Assembly: GCF_016584115.1 (NCBI RefSeq)
Contig: NZ_NRSK01000001.1
Coordinates: 62,001-126,000, forward strand
Origin: Ectothiorhodospira mobilis
GTDB taxonomy: Bacteria; Pseudomonadota; Gammaproteobacteria; Ectothiorhodospirales; Ectothiorhodospiraceae
Direction of reading: 5' to 3'
Length of the DNA stretch: 64,000 bases
Of this stretch, positions 1 through 10,106 are shown in pieces; position 1 is the stretch's first letter; every line of letters begins with the position of its first letter. A program made the translations under genes and the position numbers. Under the pieces are notes generated by a model that made no database searches, was not told where the DNA came from, and saw only the letters and a program-made list of their open reading frames with translations.

Positions 1-1037
1 TGCTCTTCGTGGACGAGGTGCACCGTTTCAACAAGTCCCAGCAGGACGCCTTCCTGCCCCACGTGGAGGACGGCACCATCGCCTTCATCGGGGCCACCAC
101 GGAAAACCCCTCCTTCGAGCTGAACAACGCCCTGCTGTCCCGGGTACGCACCTATGTGCTCAAGCGCCTGGAAGTGGAGGACATCCGCGCCGTCATCGAC
201 CGCGCCCTGGCGGACACGGAGCACGGGTTGGGGACGCGGGGCCTGCACATGGAGGCGCAGCACCGGGATCTGCTGGCCCGGGTGGCGGACGGCGATGCCC
301 GCCGTGCCCTGAACCTTTTGGAGATCGCCGCCGATCTGGCGGTGGAGGGGCCCGGGGGGCCGGTCATCGACGCCTCCGTGCTGCAGGAGGTGCTGGGTGA
401 GGACTCGCACCGCTTCGACAAGGGGGGCGATCTCTTCTACGACCAGATCTCGGCCATGCACAAGTCGGTGCGGGGCAGCGATCCCGACGCCGCCCTGTAC
501 TGGTTCTGCCGCATGGTGGACGGCGGGGCGGACCCGGCCTACCTGGCGCGGCGCATCGTGCGCATGGCCAGCGAGGACATCGGCAACGCCGATCCCCGCG
601 CCCTGACCCTGGCCCTGCAGGCCTGGGACACCTACGACCGTCTGGGCAGCCCCGAGGGGGAACTGACCCTGGCCCAGGCGGTGATCTATCTGGCCTGCGC
701 CGCCAAGAGCAACGCCGTCTACACCGCCTACAAGGCGGCCATGAAGGATGTGCGCGCCCGGGGCACGGAAGAGGTGCCCATGCACCTGCGCAACGCCCCG
801 ACGCGTCTCATGAAGGCCCTGGACCACGGCAAGGGCTATCGCTACGCCCATGACGAGCCGGACGCCTTCGCCGCCGGCGAGTGCTACTTCCCGGAGGCCA
901 TGGGGGAGCCGCGCTACTACGAGCCGGTGGAACGGGGGCTGGAGATCCGCATCGGGGAGAAGCTGCGGGATCTGCGCCGGCGCAACGAGGAGGCCCGGGC
1001 CCGCGGGGGCCGGGCCGGGGGCAAGGCCTCCTCCTGA
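1..1037 (+). CDS. rarA: Replication-associated recombination protein A (RarA/MgsA), 3' part
   Basis: AAA+ ATPase related to clamp-loader subunits that acts at stalled replication forks. The window opens inside the gene: the reading frame is already open at position 3 and begins at the Walker B box ([11 protein letters not shown]), so the Walker A part lies upstream. Following it are the sensor 1 stretch [12 protein letters not shown], the arginine-finger region [11 protein letters not shown] and the MgsA C-terminal tetramerisation domain ([13 protein letters not shown], then [11 protein letters not shown]). About 344 residues are present of the usual 430-450. It converges on cbbO with only 7 bases between the two stop codons and no evident terminator hairpin. 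Family assignment is secure. Confidence 0.93.
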   Translation, partial: LFVDEVHRFNKSQQDAFLPHVEDGTIAFIGATTENPSFELNNALLSRVRTYVLKRLEVEDIRAVIDRALADTEHGLGTRGLHMEAQHRDLLARVADGDARRALNLLEIAADLAVEGPGGPVIDASVLQEVLGEDSHRFDKGGDLFYDQISAMHKSVRGSDPDAALYWFCRMVDGGADPAYLARRIVRMASEDIGNADPRALTLALQAWDTYDRLGSPEGELTLAQAVIYLACAAKSNAVYTAYKAAMKDVRARGTEEVPMHLRNAPTRLMKALDHGKGYRYAHDEPDAFAAGECYFPEAMGEPRYYEPVERGLEIRIGEKLRDLRRRNEEARARGGRAGGKASS

Positions 1038-1044
1038 ACGGCCG

Positions 1045-3363
1045 CTACCGGGTCAGGCCCGCATAGAGCATGGGCAGGGTCTCGGGCAGTCGCTCCACGT
1101 GATCCACCACCCGGTAGCCCCGGGGGCCGAAGATGCGTTCCACGTAGTCATCGGCGTGGGGGTCCAGGCTCAGGCAGAAGGTGTCCACCCCCAGGCGGGC
1201 CATCTCCTCCACGGCGTGATGGGCATCCTGGCGCAGGTACTGCGGGTCGCGCACATCCGTGTCCGAGGGTTCCCCGTCGGTGATGATGAGCAGCAGCTTC
1301 TTGCGCGTGGGCCGCTGTTGCAGCAGCTGCCCGGCGTGGCGGATGGCCGTGCCCATGCGCGTGGACAGCTGCCCCCGCATCCCCGCCAGACGGGCCCGGG
1401 CCTGTTCGTCATAGGGCTCGTCGAAGTCCTTGAAGCGGAAATACTCCACGTCGTGGCGGCCGTCGGAGTCGAAGCCGTGGAGGGCGAAGGGGTCGCCAAT
1501 GCGGTCCATGGCCCCGGCCAGCAGGGTGGTGGCCTCCCGCGCCAGCTCCAGGATGGTGCTGTCGGTGCCGTGGACGGTGTCGTTGGTGGATTCCGACAGG
1601 TCGATGAGCACCAGCACGGAGAGATCCCGCACCCGGCGTTCGTTGCGGATGTACACCCGCGGGTCCGGCTGGCGGCCCGTGCGGTGGTCCACCATGGCCT
1701 CCACCAGGGCGTTCAGGTCTAGCTCGTCCCCCTCCGGCTGGCGCCGATGGCGCTGCATCCCCTGGGGCTGCAGCGCCTCGATGAGGTATTTCAGGCGGCT
1801 CACCAGGGGGCGGTACTTGTCCACCACCGCGTCCACCACGGCCGGATCCCCCTTGCCCGGGCGCCGTTCCAGCAGGGTGCACCAGTGGGGACGCTCCAGC
1901 TGCATCTGGTAGTCCCATTCCGGATAGTGGTAGGGCAGGGAGACCGGGGGACGGCCCTCCTGTTCGTTGAGACTGGTGTCCTCCGAGTCCCGGAAGAACT
2001 CGCTGGAGAGGATCAGGATCTGCTGGGCATCATCGCCGGCGCCGGGCACGTCCAGTTCATTGACCATCTCCATGAGAGAGACCTGGATGCGTTCCTGGGG
2101 GGCCTGGAGGAAGCCCGCCCGTTCCGCCTCCTCGCCGCTGCCCACGGCCCAGAGGTAGCGGTTGTCGTCCCGGTAGGGCACGGGGATGTGGTCGTGGACG
2201 GCGTGGAAGCGGTCCCCGCCGGGGAAGTGGGGGGCCAGGGCATGGCCCAGTTCCCAGGCCAGGCCATGGCGCTCCAGGTGCCCCTCCCGGGCGGCGAAGG
2301 CCTCCCGTGCCCGGGTGACGAAGGCATGGTCATCCGCGTAGTCCGGGTCCAGCAGTGCGCGGGCGGTGCGGCCCAGCAGGGGGGTGACCCCGTCGCCGTC
2401 CGCCGGCGTGGTGGTGTGCAGGGGGGCCCAGATCTGGCGCAGCCCCGGGAAGGCGGCCATGGCCAGGGCCTCGACCCGGGCGTCCTCCATGAGCCCGATG
2501 AGCATGCCGGTGATGCCCCCGGGGTCACTGCCGGGCATGGGGCCGCGGCTGTGCACCACGTGGGCGGCGGCGTGGGCGGTGGCGGCGCGGTAGATCTGCA
2601 GCCCCTCCACCCCGTCATGACCGTCATAGGCATCGGGGACATGGATGGTGAAGCCATCGATGAAGGGGCGGATGCCCTCCCGGGATTCGAAGTCGCCGCT
2701 GGTGGGGCGCAGGAAGAAGTCCCGGCCCCAGAGGGCCCGCAGGTACATGTTGAGGCGCCGGTGCACGTCCACGAAGAGGGTGCCGCGGCGTTCCTTCTGG
2801 AACACGGAGCGGGATTCGGGGGTCTCCAGGCCGAAATAGGCCACCTGGGCCTTGAAGTCACGGCCGTGCACCCTGGCCCCCCACAGGGCCCAGCGGCGCA
2901 GCCCCCCCAGGGTGAGGTGGGTGAGCAGGACATCCAGGTGTTCCAGCATGGGGCGGATGCCCCGGGGGGCCTGGGCCACCAGGGTGTCCAGCAACTGCAG
3001 GTAATGGCCGAAGAGGGCGGGGTCGTTGAGCCTGCGGGCGGCCACCGGGCTGGTGCCGATCACCAGGCTCACCACCGCCCCGCTGGTGCGGGAAGTGAGG
3101 CGGGCCACGGCCTCCAGCAGATCCCGTACCGCGTCCTCCCCCAGTTCCCGGGCCACCGAGGGGGCCTCCTGGATGAAGGCCACCACCGGTTCGCTGCCGC
3201 GTCCCAGGTTCTGCAGGGTGCGCGCCCCTTCCAGGTAATAGGCCTGCAGGCCCTGGCGGCTGAAGGTGCGCACCGCGTCCTGCCAGGCGGAGGCCATGAC
3301 CTCGGCGGCGTGGTCCCCCAGATCGTCCAGCAGTTCGCGGTAGTCTTCCAGATTGATGCTCAT
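1045..3363 (-). CDS. cbbO: RuBisCO activation protein CbbO (von Willebrand factor A domain)
   Basis: Partner of the AAA+ ATPase CbbQ; in known systems CbbQO remodels inhibited form I RuBisCO by releasing tight-binding sugar phosphates. The 772-residue protein has a long helical N-terminal part and a C-terminal vWA domain whose MIDAS motif is visible in LVLIDLSEST, followed by the conserved IITDGEPSD. It is last in the operon cbbL-cbbS-cbbQ-cbbO. The same family includes NorD of denitrifiers; the neighbouring RuBisCO genes decide for CbbO. The ATG at 3363 follows a GGATTGCC-like stretch and gives a length normal for the family. Confidence 0.9.
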   Translation of the reverse strand: MSINLEDYRELLDDLGDHAAEVMASAWQDAVRTFSRQGLQAYYLEGARTLQNLGRGSEPVVAFIQEAPSVARELGEDAVRDLLEAVARLTSRTSGAVVSLVIGTSPVAARRLNDPALFGHYLQLLDTLVAQAPRGIRPMLEHLDVLLTHLTLGGLRRWALWGARVHGRDFKAQVAYFGLETPESRSVFQKERRGTLFVDVHRRLNMYLRALWGRDFFLRPTSGDFESREGIRPFIDGFTIHVPDAYDGHDGVEGLQIYRAATAHAAAHVVHSRGPMPGSDPGGITGMLIGLMEDARVEALAMAAFPGLRQIWAPLHTTTPADGDGVTPLLGRTARALLDPDYADDHAFVTRAREAFAAREGHLERHGLAWELGHALAPHFPGGDRFHAVHDHIPVPYRDDNRYLWAVGSGEEAERAGFLQAPQERIQVSLMEMVNELDVPGAGDDAQQILILSSEFFRDSEDTSLNEQEGRPPVSLPYHYPEWDYQMQLERPHWCTLLERRPGKGDPAVVDAVVDKYRPLVSRLKYLIEALQPQGMQRHRRQPEGDELDLNALVEAMVDHRTGRQPDPRVYIRNERRVRDLSVLVLIDLSESTNDTVHGTDSTILELAREATTLLAGAMDRIGDPFALHGFDSDGRHDVEYFRFKDFDEPYDEQARARLAGMRGQLSTRMGTAIRHAGQLLQQRPTRKKLLLIITDGEPSDTDVRDPQYLRQDAHHAVEEMARLGVDTFCLSLDPHADDYVERIFGPRGYRVVDHVERLPETLPMLYAGLTR

Positions 3364-3428
3364 GGCAATCCCCCACTGCGTCCAAGGGTACGGCGTCCGG
3401 TCCCGGGCGCCCGGCCTGCGGATGGGTC

Positions 3429-4232
3429 TCAGAAGAAGGTGGTCACCGCCGCATCCAGGGCGTCGCGCATGTCCGGATCGTCGGTGAGCGGCCGCACCAG
3501 GGCCATGCGGCAGGCGGCCAGGGGGGGCACGCCACGGTGGATGAGGGAACCGGCATGCACCAGCATGCGGGTGGAGATGCCCTCGTCCAGTCCGTGCCCC
3601 TTGAGGTTGCGGGCCCGCTCCGCCACGCTCACCAGCTTGCCGGCGGTGTCGGCATCCACCCCGGTCTCGTGGGCGACGATCTCCCGCTCCACCTCCGCCT
3701 CCGGGTAGCCGAAGTCCAGGGCGCCGAAGCGCTGTTTGGTGGACTGCTTCAGGTCCTTCATCAGGCTCTGGTAGCCGGGGTTGTAGGAGATCACCAGCTG
3801 GAAGTCCGGATGGGCCTGGACCAGTTCCCCCTTCTTCTCCAGGGGCAGCACCCGGCGGTTGTCGGTGAGGGGGTGGATCACCACCACGGTGTCCTGGCGG
3901 GCCTCCACCACCTCGTCCAGGTAGCAGATGGCGCCGTGGCGCGCCGCCAGGGTCAGGGGTCCGTCCTGCCAGCGGGTGCCGTCGGCATCCAGCAGGTAGC
4001 GGCCCACCAGGTCCGAGGCGGTCATGTCCTCGTTACAGGCCACGGTGATCAGGGGCTTGCCCAGTTTCCAGGCCATGTACTCCACGAACCGCGTCTTGCC
4101 GCAGCCGGTGGGGCCCTTGAGCATCATGGGCATGCGCACGGCATAGGCCGCTTCGTAGAGTTCCACTTCCTCCCCGACGGCACGGTAATAGGGTGCCTCG
4201 GGGATGTGGTAGTCGCGGATATCGTCTTGCAT
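3429..4232 (-). CDS. cbbQ: RuBisCO activase ATPase CbbQ (MoxR-type AAA+)
   Basis: Hexameric AAA+ ATPase that works with CbbO to reactivate RuBisCO. Walker A is GPTGCGKT at residues 40-47, Walker B is [13 protein letters not shown], and sensor 1 is VISYNPGYQ. The start chosen is ATG 4232, preceded by GGAGGAG at good spacing, giving 267 residues, the usual CbbQ length; a longer reading frame up to 4259 would add nine unconserved residues. It lies between cbbS and cbbO, 65 bases upstream of cbbO, in the same transcription direction. NirQ/NorQ proteins are close relatives, but the context is RuBisCO. Confidence 0.93.
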   Translation of the reverse strand: MQDDIRDYHIPEAPYYRAVGEEVELYEAAYAVRMPMMLKGPTGCGKTRFVEYMAWKLGKPLITVACNEDMTASDLVGRYLLDADGTRWQDGPLTLAARHGAICYLDEVVEARQDTVVVIHPLTDNRRVLPLEKKGELVQAHPDFQLVISYNPGYQSLMKDLKQSTKQRFGALDFGYPEAEVEREIVAHETGVDADTAGKLVSVAERARNLKGHGLDEGISTRMLVHAGSLIHRGVPPLAACRMALVRPLTDDPDMRDALDAAVTTFF

Positions 4233-4380
4233 GATCACTCCTCCGGGACCTCCGGGCATCGCCGGAGGCGACTGCGTCAGGATCCGGGCCCGCGGGCACG
4301 GGCCCGGGAGGTGGCCGCTCCCTTGTCCCCGCAGGGCCTCCCCGCGGGGGCGGGCCGGGGTGTCCCCGGCCCGCAGGGGG

Positions 4381-4710
4381 TCAGCTCCGGTGCACCACGA
4401 AGGCCAGGCCCTGGCTCTGGGCGAAATTGTCGTAGCCGATCAGGCGCACCATGTGGCCGGGGTTCTCCTGACGGCAGGCCTCCACCTCGGCCAGTACGGT
4501 GTCCACCGACTGTTCGCCGAACATGGGCAGCTTCCACATGTACCAGTAGTGGCCGAAGGCGTTTTCCGGCTCGCTGTGTTCCACCGCCGGGTTCCAGCCC
4601 TGTTCGATGATGTACTCCACCTGCTTGCGTACCTGCTCCGGGCTCATCTCCGGCAGGTAGGAGAAGGTCTCGTATTTCTGCGACTGCTTGAAGCTCTGGA
4701 TGTCGGACAT
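4381..4710 (-). CDS. cbbS: RuBisCO small subunit, form I
   Basis: Small subunit of the L8S8 RuBisCO holoenzyme. The 109-residue protein shows the family landmarks [12 protein letters not shown] near the N-terminus, [11 protein letters not shown], the [11 protein letters not shown] segment and the C-terminal VRLIGYDN. Start ATG 4710 has a strong GGAGGG ribosome site. It sits 74 bases downstream of cbbL. The absence of carboxysome genes and the presence of cbbQO indicate the cytosolic form IA branch often called IAq; that subtype is an inference from context. Confidence 0.96.
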   Translation of the reverse strand: MSDIQSFKQSQKYETFSYLPEMSPEQVRKQVEYIIEQGWNPAVEHSEPENAFGHYWYMWKLPMFGEQSVDTVLAEVEACRQENPGHMVRLIGYDNFAQSQGLAFVVHRS

Positions 4711-4784
4711 GGGTTATCCCTCCTGAAAACCTGAAAATCGGGGCCTGTGGGCGCCCGGCGGGCGCCCCAGAGTGGGTGCGGACC

Positions 4785-6206
4785 TCAGCGGTGCTGCACG
4801 TCCAGCTTGTCCACGGTGTCGAACTCGAACTTGATCTCCTTCCAGGTCTCCATGGCGACCTTGAGTTCGGGGCTGTGCTGGGCGGCGGCGGTGAGGATCT
4901 CTTTGCCTTCCTTCTCGGTCTCGCGGCCTTCGTTGCGGGCCTGGACGCAGGCCTCCAGGGCCACGCGGTTGGCCGTGGCCCCGGCGGCGTTGCCCCAGGG
5001 ATGGCCCAGGGTGCCGCCGCCGAACTGGAACACGGCATCGTCGCCGAAGATGGAGAGCAGGGCGGGCATGTGCCAGACGTGGATGCCGCCGGAGGCCACG
5101 GCGAAAACGCCGGGCATGGAGCCCCAGTCCTGGTCGAAGAAGATACCCCGGGAGCGGTCCTCCTTGATGTAGTCGTCCCGCAGCAGGTCGATCCAGCCCA
5201 GGGTGGCGTCTCGGTCCCCCTCCAGCTTGCCCACCACGGTGCCGGTGTGCAGGTGGTCGCCGCCGGAGAGGCGCAGGATCTTGGCCAGCACCCGGAAGTG
5301 GATGCCGTGACGGGGATGGCGGTCCATGACCGCGTGCATGGCGCGGTGGATGTGCAGCAGCATGCCGTTGTCGCGGCACCAGTTGGCCAGGCCGGTGTTG
5401 GCGCAGAAGCCGCCGGTGATGTAGTCGTGCATGATGATGGGGGCGCCGATCTCCTTGGCGTACTCGGCACGCTTGTACATCTCCTCCGGCGTGGGGGCGG
5501 TGACGTTCAGGTAGTGGCCCTTGCGCTCACCGGTCTCCGCCTCGGCCTTCTCGATGGCCTCCATGACGAAGTCGAAACGCTGGCGCCAGCGCATGAAGGG
5601 CTGGGAGTTGACGTTCTCGTCGTCCTTGGTGAAGTCCAGGCCGCCGCGCAGGCATTCGTACACGGCGCGGCCGTAGTTCTTGGCGGAGAGGCCCAGCTTG
5701 GGCTTGATGGTGCAGCCCAGCAGGGGACGGCCGTACTTGTTCATGACGTCCCGTTCCACCTGGATGCCGTGGGGCGGGCCGCCGCAGGTCTTGACGTAGG
5801 CGATGGGGAAGCGCACATCCTCCAGGCGCAGGGTGCGCACCGCCTTGAAGCCGAAGACATTGCCCACCAGGGAGGTGAAGACGTTCACCACCGAACCCTC
5901 CTCGAACAGGTCGATGGGGTAGGCGATGAAGGCGTAGAAGCATTCGTCGTCGCCGGGCACGTCCTCGATCTTGTAGGCCCGGCCCTTGTAGTAGTCCAGG
6001 TCGGTGAGCAGGTCGGTCCATACCGTGGTCCAGGTGCCGGTGGAGGATTCGGCGGCCACGGCGGCGGCGGCCTCCTCGCGGTCCACACCGGGCTGGGGGG
6101 TGACCTTGAACACGGCCAGGATGTCCGTGTCGCGGGGGGTGTATTCGGGGGTCCAGTAGGTCTGGCGGTAGTCCTTCACACCAGCGCTGTAGGTCTTTAC
6201 GGCCAT
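4785..6206 (-). CDS. cbbL: RuBisCO large subunit, form I
   Basis: Catalytic subunit of ribulose-1,5-bisphosphate carboxylase/oxygenase, the CO2-fixing step of the Calvin cycle. The 473-residue protein has the active-site lysine segment CTIKPKLG (168-170), the carbamylated lysine in [10 protein letters not shown] (K194, with D196 and E197 as Mg ligands), the loop-6 lysine K327 in [10 protein letters not shown], and [10 protein letters not shown]. Start ATG 6206 follows AAAGGAGT and begins MAVKTYSAG, as in proteobacterial form IA enzymes; the frame stays open 38 codons further upstream without conservation. First gene of cbbLSQO. No cbbR is present in the window. Confidence 0.98.
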   Translation of the reverse strand: MAVKTYSAGVKDYRQTYWTPEYTPRDTDILAVFKVTPQPGVDREEAAAAVAAESSTGTWTTVWTDLLTDLDYYKGRAYKIEDVPGDDECFYAFIAYPIDLFEEGSVVNVFTSLVGNVFGFKAVRTLRLEDVRFPIAYVKTCGGPPHGIQVERDVMNKYGRPLLGCTIKPKLGLSAKNYGRAVYECLRGGLDFTKDDENVNSQPFMRWRQRFDFVMEAIEKAEAETGERKGHYLNVTAPTPEEMYKRAEYAKEIGAPIIMHDYITGGFCANTGLANWCRDNGMLLHIHRAMHAVMDRHPRHGIHFRVLAKILRLSGGDHLHTGTVVGKLEGDRDATLGWIDLLRDDYIKEDRSRGIFFDQDWGSMPGVFAVASGGIHVWHMPALLSIFGDDAVFQFGGGTLGHPWGNAAGATANRVALEACVQARNEGRETEKEGKEILTAAAQHSPELKVAMETWKEIKFEFDTVDKLDVQHR

Positions 6207-6417
6207 CGTCGACTCCTTTGGGTTCGGGTTCTGTTCATCCCGCCGCTGGGCGGTCGAAATGAATGTAGTCGTGTTCGACGTGGGAAAGCCTACGCCCGCT
6301 TTCTCATTAATGAAAATCAATCTTCATGATGATGTTCATCAAGGATTGCTGATGGTTTGGCAGGGGTATTTGCGCGGGCGGAGCCGGATTTCGGCTGCAG
6401 GGAGGTTCAACGAATGA
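6207..6417 (-). promoter_or_regulatory. cbbL upstream region with two AT-rich dyads
   Basis: Gap upstream of cbbL that must hold the cbb promoter. It contains a perfect 10-bp palindrome TCATTAATGA (6304-6313) and, about 20 bp further on, arms TGATG and CATCA separated by two bases (near 6329-6340). The stretch 6300-6345 is strikingly AT-rich for this DNA. Such dyads are typical of LysR-type (CbbR) operators upstream of cbb operons, but I cannot identify the -35/-10 boxes with confidence and the regulator gene is not here. Confidence 0.45.
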
Positions 6418-8187
6418 TCACCCCCAGATCAGGGGGATGAGGGCCAGGGCCACCGCGCCGGTGAGCAGGGTCATGGGGATGCCGGCGCGCAGGTAGTCGC
6501 TGAAACGGTAGCCGCCGGGGCCGAAGACCATGAGGTTGGTCTGGTAGCCGAAGGGGGTGGCGAAGCTGGCGGAGGCGGCGAACATGATGGTGACGGCAAA
6601 AGGCAGCACGCTCATCCCCAGGTCCTGGGCCACCGACAGGCTCACGGGGAACATGAGCACGGCGGCGGCGTTGTTGGTGATCAGGGCCGTGAGCAGGGCG
6701 GTGGCCAGGTAGACCCCAAGGAGGTTCATCCAGGGCAGGTCCCCGGCCAGGGCGGTGATGCCCAGGGCCAGGTCCCGGGCCAGGCCGGTGTTCTCCATGG
6801 CCGCGGAGATGCCGAAGGCGGCGGCGATGGTGAGCAGCACGGACCAGTCCAGGCTGGCGCGGGCGTTGAACATGCCCACGCAGCCACTGAGGATCATCCC
6901 CCCCGCCGCCGCCAGGGCCGCCTCCAGCATGGTCAAAAGCCCCGAGGCGGCCGTGGCCACCATGGCCATCAGGATGCCCAGGGCCACCAGGGCCCGGTCG
7001 TGGCGCGGCGCCGCCGAGTCCTGGATCTGGGTCATGAGGAAGAAGTCCCGCCGGTTGCGGTGCTGGGCCAGGAAGCCGGAGCTGGCCTCCACCAGCAGGG
7101 TGTCGCCGGGGCGCAGGGTGATGTCGCCGATCTTGCCGTGCAGGCGCTGGCCGTTGCGGGCCACGGCGATGACCACGGCGTTGTAACGGTTGCGGAACCG
7201 GCCGTCGCGGATGGTCATGCCGGCGATGGGGCAGGTGTCGGAGACCACCATCTCCAGCAGCACCCGGTCGGCGCGGTGGCCGTCCAGCTTGAATACCTGC
7301 CCGGTGGCCGGGGACAGGCCACGAATGCGCTGCAGGTCCGCCATGGAGTCCACCACCCCCACGAAGATGAGGCGGTCGCCGGCCTGCAACCGCTCCTGGG
7401 GGGAGACGGCGGGCAGCAGGGTGCCCTGGCGGTCCAGTTCCATGAGATAGCCGCCGGGCAGGTGGCGCAGGCCTGCCTCCTCGATGGTGCGCCCCACTAG
7501 GGGGCCGCCCGGTTCCACCAGCATCTCCAGGGTGTATTCCCGCGGATCGTCGATCTTGTCCATGACCGGGCGCCGGTCGGGGAACAGCTGGCGGTTGAAC
7601 ATCAGCATGAAGACCAGCCCGGCCAGGGCCACGGGGCCGCCCACCCAGGCGATGTCGAGGATCCCCAGGCCCTCGCCGTCGTGCTGGATGAGCAGGCCGT
7701 TGATCACCAGGTTGGTGCTGGTGCCGATCACCGTCACCGTGCCGCCGAGGATGGCGGCGTAGGACAGGGGCATCATGAGCCGGGAGACGGGCAGTTCCAG
7801 CTTGCGCGCCCATTCGTTCACGGCGGGGATGAGCATGCCCACCACCGGGGTGTTGTTGAGAAAGGCGCTGAGGAAGGCCACCGGGGCCGTGAGCCGCCAC
7901 TGGGCCCGGCGCAGGGAGCGGGGGCGTCCCAGCAGGGCGTGCACGATCCACTGGATGCCGCCGGTCTCCCGCAGCCCGGCCACCACCACGTAGAGGGCGG
8001 CGATGGTGATCACCCCCTCGTTGGCGAACCCGGAGAAGGCCTCGGCGGGGGTGATGACCCCGGCCAGCAGCAGCACCACCACGCCCCCCAGGAACACCAG
8101 GTCCGGGGCGGCGCGGGTGAGGGTGAGCACCGCGAGCATGCCCGCCACCACCAGGGCGGTGAGCCCGGCATCCATGGGCAGGGGCAT
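6418..8187 (-). CDS. SLC13/DASS-family permease with paired TrkA-C (RCK_C) domains, probable sulfate transporter
   Basis: Inner-membrane ion-coupled transporter. Hydrophobic segments at the N-terminus and from about residue 390 to the end flank a soluble middle (roughly residues 200-380) containing two TrkA-C-like units (beginning PREYTLEMLVEPGG and DGHRADRVLLEMVV). The SLC13 signature NNTPVVGMLIPAVNEWA and VIGTSTNLVING are visible, as is the second-half counterpart ITNNAAAVLMFPVSL. It starts 9 bases downstream of cysNC, so it is probably cotranscribed with cysD-cysNC and imports sulfate. Substrate is inferred from context; related proteins carry other anions. ATG 8175 is a possible alternative start. 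Confidence 0.82.
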   Translation of the reverse strand: MPLPMDAGLTALVVAGMLAVLTLTRAAPDLVFLGGVVVLLLAGVITPAEAFSGFANEGVITIAALYVVVAGLRETGGIQWIVHALLGRPRSLRRAQWRLTAPVAFLSAFLNNTPVVGMLIPAVNEWARKLELPVSRLMMPLSYAAILGGTVTVIGTSTNLVINGLLIQHDGEGLGILDIAWVGGPVALAGLVFMLMFNRQLFPDRRPVMDKIDDPREYTLEMLVEPGGPLVGRTIEEAGLRHLPGGYLMELDRQGTLLPAVSPQERLQAGDRLIFVGVVDSMADLQRIRGLSPATGQVFKLDGHRADRVLLEMVVSDTCPIAGMTIRDGRFRNRYNAVVIAVARNGQRLHGKIGDITLRPGDTLLVEASSGFLAQHRNRRDFFLMTQIQDSAAPRHDRALVALGILMAMVATAASGLLTMLEAALAAAGGMILSGCVGMFNARASLDWSVLLTIAAAFGISAAMENTGLARDLALGITALAGDLPWMNLLGVYLATALLTALITNNAAAVLMFPVSLSVAQDLGMSVLPFAVTIMFAASASFATPFGYQTNLMVFGPGGYRFSDYLRAGIPMTLLTGAVALALIPLIWG

Positions 8188-8195
8188 GGCGGGGC

Positions 8196-10106
8196 CTAGC
8201 GGGGGATCATGCCCTGGTCCCGCAGGGCCTGGATGACCCGGTTGGAGGCGGCCTCCACGTCCAGATGGGCGCCGTCCAGGGTCACCTCCGGGTTCTCGGG
8301 GGGTTCATAGGGGGAATCGATGCCGGTGAAGTTCTTCAGCTCGCCCCGGCGGGCCTTGCGGTAGAGCCCCTTGGGATCCCGCTGTTCGGCCACCTCCAGG
8401 GGGGTGTCCATGAACACCTCCACGAATTCCCCGTCTTCCAGCCGGTCCCGGGCCAGGCGGCGCTCGGAGCGGAAGGGGGAGATGAAGGCGGTGAGCACGA
8501 TGAGTCCGGCATCCACCATGAGCCGGCTCACCTCGGCGATGCGGCGGATGTTCTCCACCCGGTCCTCCTCGGTGAAGCCCAGGTCGCGGTTGAGGCCGTG
8601 ACGGACGTTGTCCCCGTCCAGCAGGTAGGTGTGCACCCCCAGGGCGTGGAGCTTTTCCTCCACCCGGTTGGCCACGGTGGACTTGCCGGAGCCGGAGAGC
8701 CCGGTGAACCAGATCACCCCGGGACGGTGCCCCTTGAGGGCGGCGCGGGCGGCCTTGTCCACGTCCACGTGCTGCAGGTGGATGTTGTGGGCGCGGCGCA
8801 GGGCGAAGTCGATCATGCCGGCGCCCACGGTGTGGTGCTCGAAACGGTCGATGAAGATGAAGCTGCCCATGTCCCGGTTCTCCTCGTAGGGGTCGAAGGG
8901 GATGGGCCGGTCCAGGCTGATGTTGCACACGCCGATGCCGTTGAGCTCCAGGGTATCGGCGGCCAGGCGCTCCAGGGTGTTCACGTTCACCTGGTATTTG
9001 ATGTCGGTGACCGTGGCCTGCACCGTCTGCACCCCGGCCTTCATCAGGTAGGTGCGACCGGGGTAGAGGGGCTCCTCGTGCATCCAGACGATCCTGGCCT
9101 CGAACTGGTCGGCCACCTGGGCGGGGGCGTCGGCACCGCAGATCACCGAGCCCCGGGAGACATCGATCTCGTCCTCCAGGGTGAGGGTGATGGATTCCCC
9201 CGCCAGGGCCCGGGGCCGGTCCCCTTCGTCGCTGACGATACGCGCCACCCGGGTCTCCTTGCCCGAGGGCAGGACCCGCACCCGGTCGCCGGGGTGCAGG
9301 ATGCCGCCGGCCAGGGTGCCGCAGAAGCCGCGAAAGTCCAGGTTGGGGCGGTTGACCCACTGTACCGGCAGGCGCACGGGGGCCCGCTGCATGCGCGTCT
9401 CGTCCACCTCCACCGTCTCCAGACAGCCCATGAGGGTGGGGCCATGGAACCAGTGCATGGCGGGGCTGGGGTGGAGGATGTTGTCCCCCTTGAGGGCGGA
9501 GACGGGGATGGCGGTGAAGTCCTCCATGCCGATGAGATCGGCGAAGGCGCGGTAGTCGTCCACGATGCGCCGGAAGACCGCCGGATCGTAGTCCACCAGG
9601 TCCATCTTGTTGATGGCCAGGATGATGTGGCGGATCCCCAGCAGGTGCACCAGGTAGCTGTGGCGGCGGGTCTGGGTGAGCACGCCGTGGCGGGCGTCCA
9701 CCAGGATCACCGCCGCGTCCGCCGTGGAAGCGCCGGTGACCATGTTGCGGGTGTACTGCTCGTGGCCGGGGGTGTCGGCGACGATGAACTTGCGCTGCTG
9801 TGTGGAGAAGAAGCGGTAGGCCACGTCGATGGTGATGCCCTGTTCCCGCTCCGCCGCCAGGCCGTCCACCAAAAGGGCCAGGTCCATGGCGTCCGCCTGG
9901 GTGCCCCATTTCTTCGAGTCCTTCTCGATGGCGGCCAGCTGGTCCTCGAAGAGCATCTGCGAGTCGAACAGCAGGCGGCCGATGAGGGTGCTCTTGCCGT
10001 CATCCACGCTGCCGCAGGTGAGAAAGCGCAACAGGCCCTTGTGTTCGTGCTGCTTGAGATAGGCCTCAATGTCCGAGGCGATGAGTTCATCCTGGACGTG
10101 GGACAT
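8196..10106 (-). CDS. cysNC: Bifunctional sulfate adenylyltransferase subunit 1 / APS kinase (CysN-CysC fusion)
   Basis: GTPase subunit of ATP sulfurylase fused to adenylyl-sulfate kinase; with CysD it makes APS and phosphorylates it to PAPS. The 636-residue protein begins with an EF-Tu-like GTPase (GSVDDGKST at 32-40, [21 protein letters not shown]) and ends with an APS kinase domain of about 180 residues with its own P-loop GLSGSGKST and the [10 protein letters not shown] and FISPFRSER motifs. Its ATG overlaps the cysD stop codon (ATGA), indicating translational coupling. Fused cysNC genes are widespread in proteobacteria. Confidence 0.96.
   Translation of the reverse strand: MSHVQDELIASDIEAYLKQHEHKGLLRFLTCGSVDDGKSTLIGRLLFDSQMLFEDQLAAIEKDSKKWGTQADAMDLALLVDGLAAEREQGITIDVAYRFFSTQQRKFIVADTPGHEQYTRNMVTGASTADAAVILVDARHGVLTQTRRHSYLVHLLGIRHIILAINKMDLVDYDPAVFRRIVDDYRAFADLIGMEDFTAIPVSALKGDNILHPSPAMHWFHGPTLMGCLETVEVDETRMQRAPVRLPVQWVNRPNLDFRGFCGTLAGGILHPGDRVRVLPSGKETRVARIVSDEGDRPRALAGESITLTLEDEIDVSRGSVICGADAPAQVADQFEARIVWMHEEPLYPGRTYLMKAGVQTVQATVTDIKYQVNVNTLERLAADTLELNGIGVCNISLDRPIPFDPYEENRDMGSFIFIDRFEHHTVGAGMIDFALRRAHNIHLQHVDVDKAARAALKGHRPGVIWFTGLSGSGKSTVANRVEEKLHALGVHTYLLDGDNVRHGLNRDLGFTEEDRVENIRRIAEVSRLMVDAGLIVLTAFISPFRSERRLARDRLEDGEFVEVFMDTPLEVAEQRDPKGLYRKARRGELKNFTGIDSPYEPPENPEVTLDGAHLDVEAASNRVIQALRDQGMIPR

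Noticed and set aside
1045-4232. cbbQ/cbbO as norQ/norD of denitrification
   Set aside because: No nitric oxide reductase subunits (norCB) are nearby, and the genes directly follow cbbL-cbbS in the same direction.
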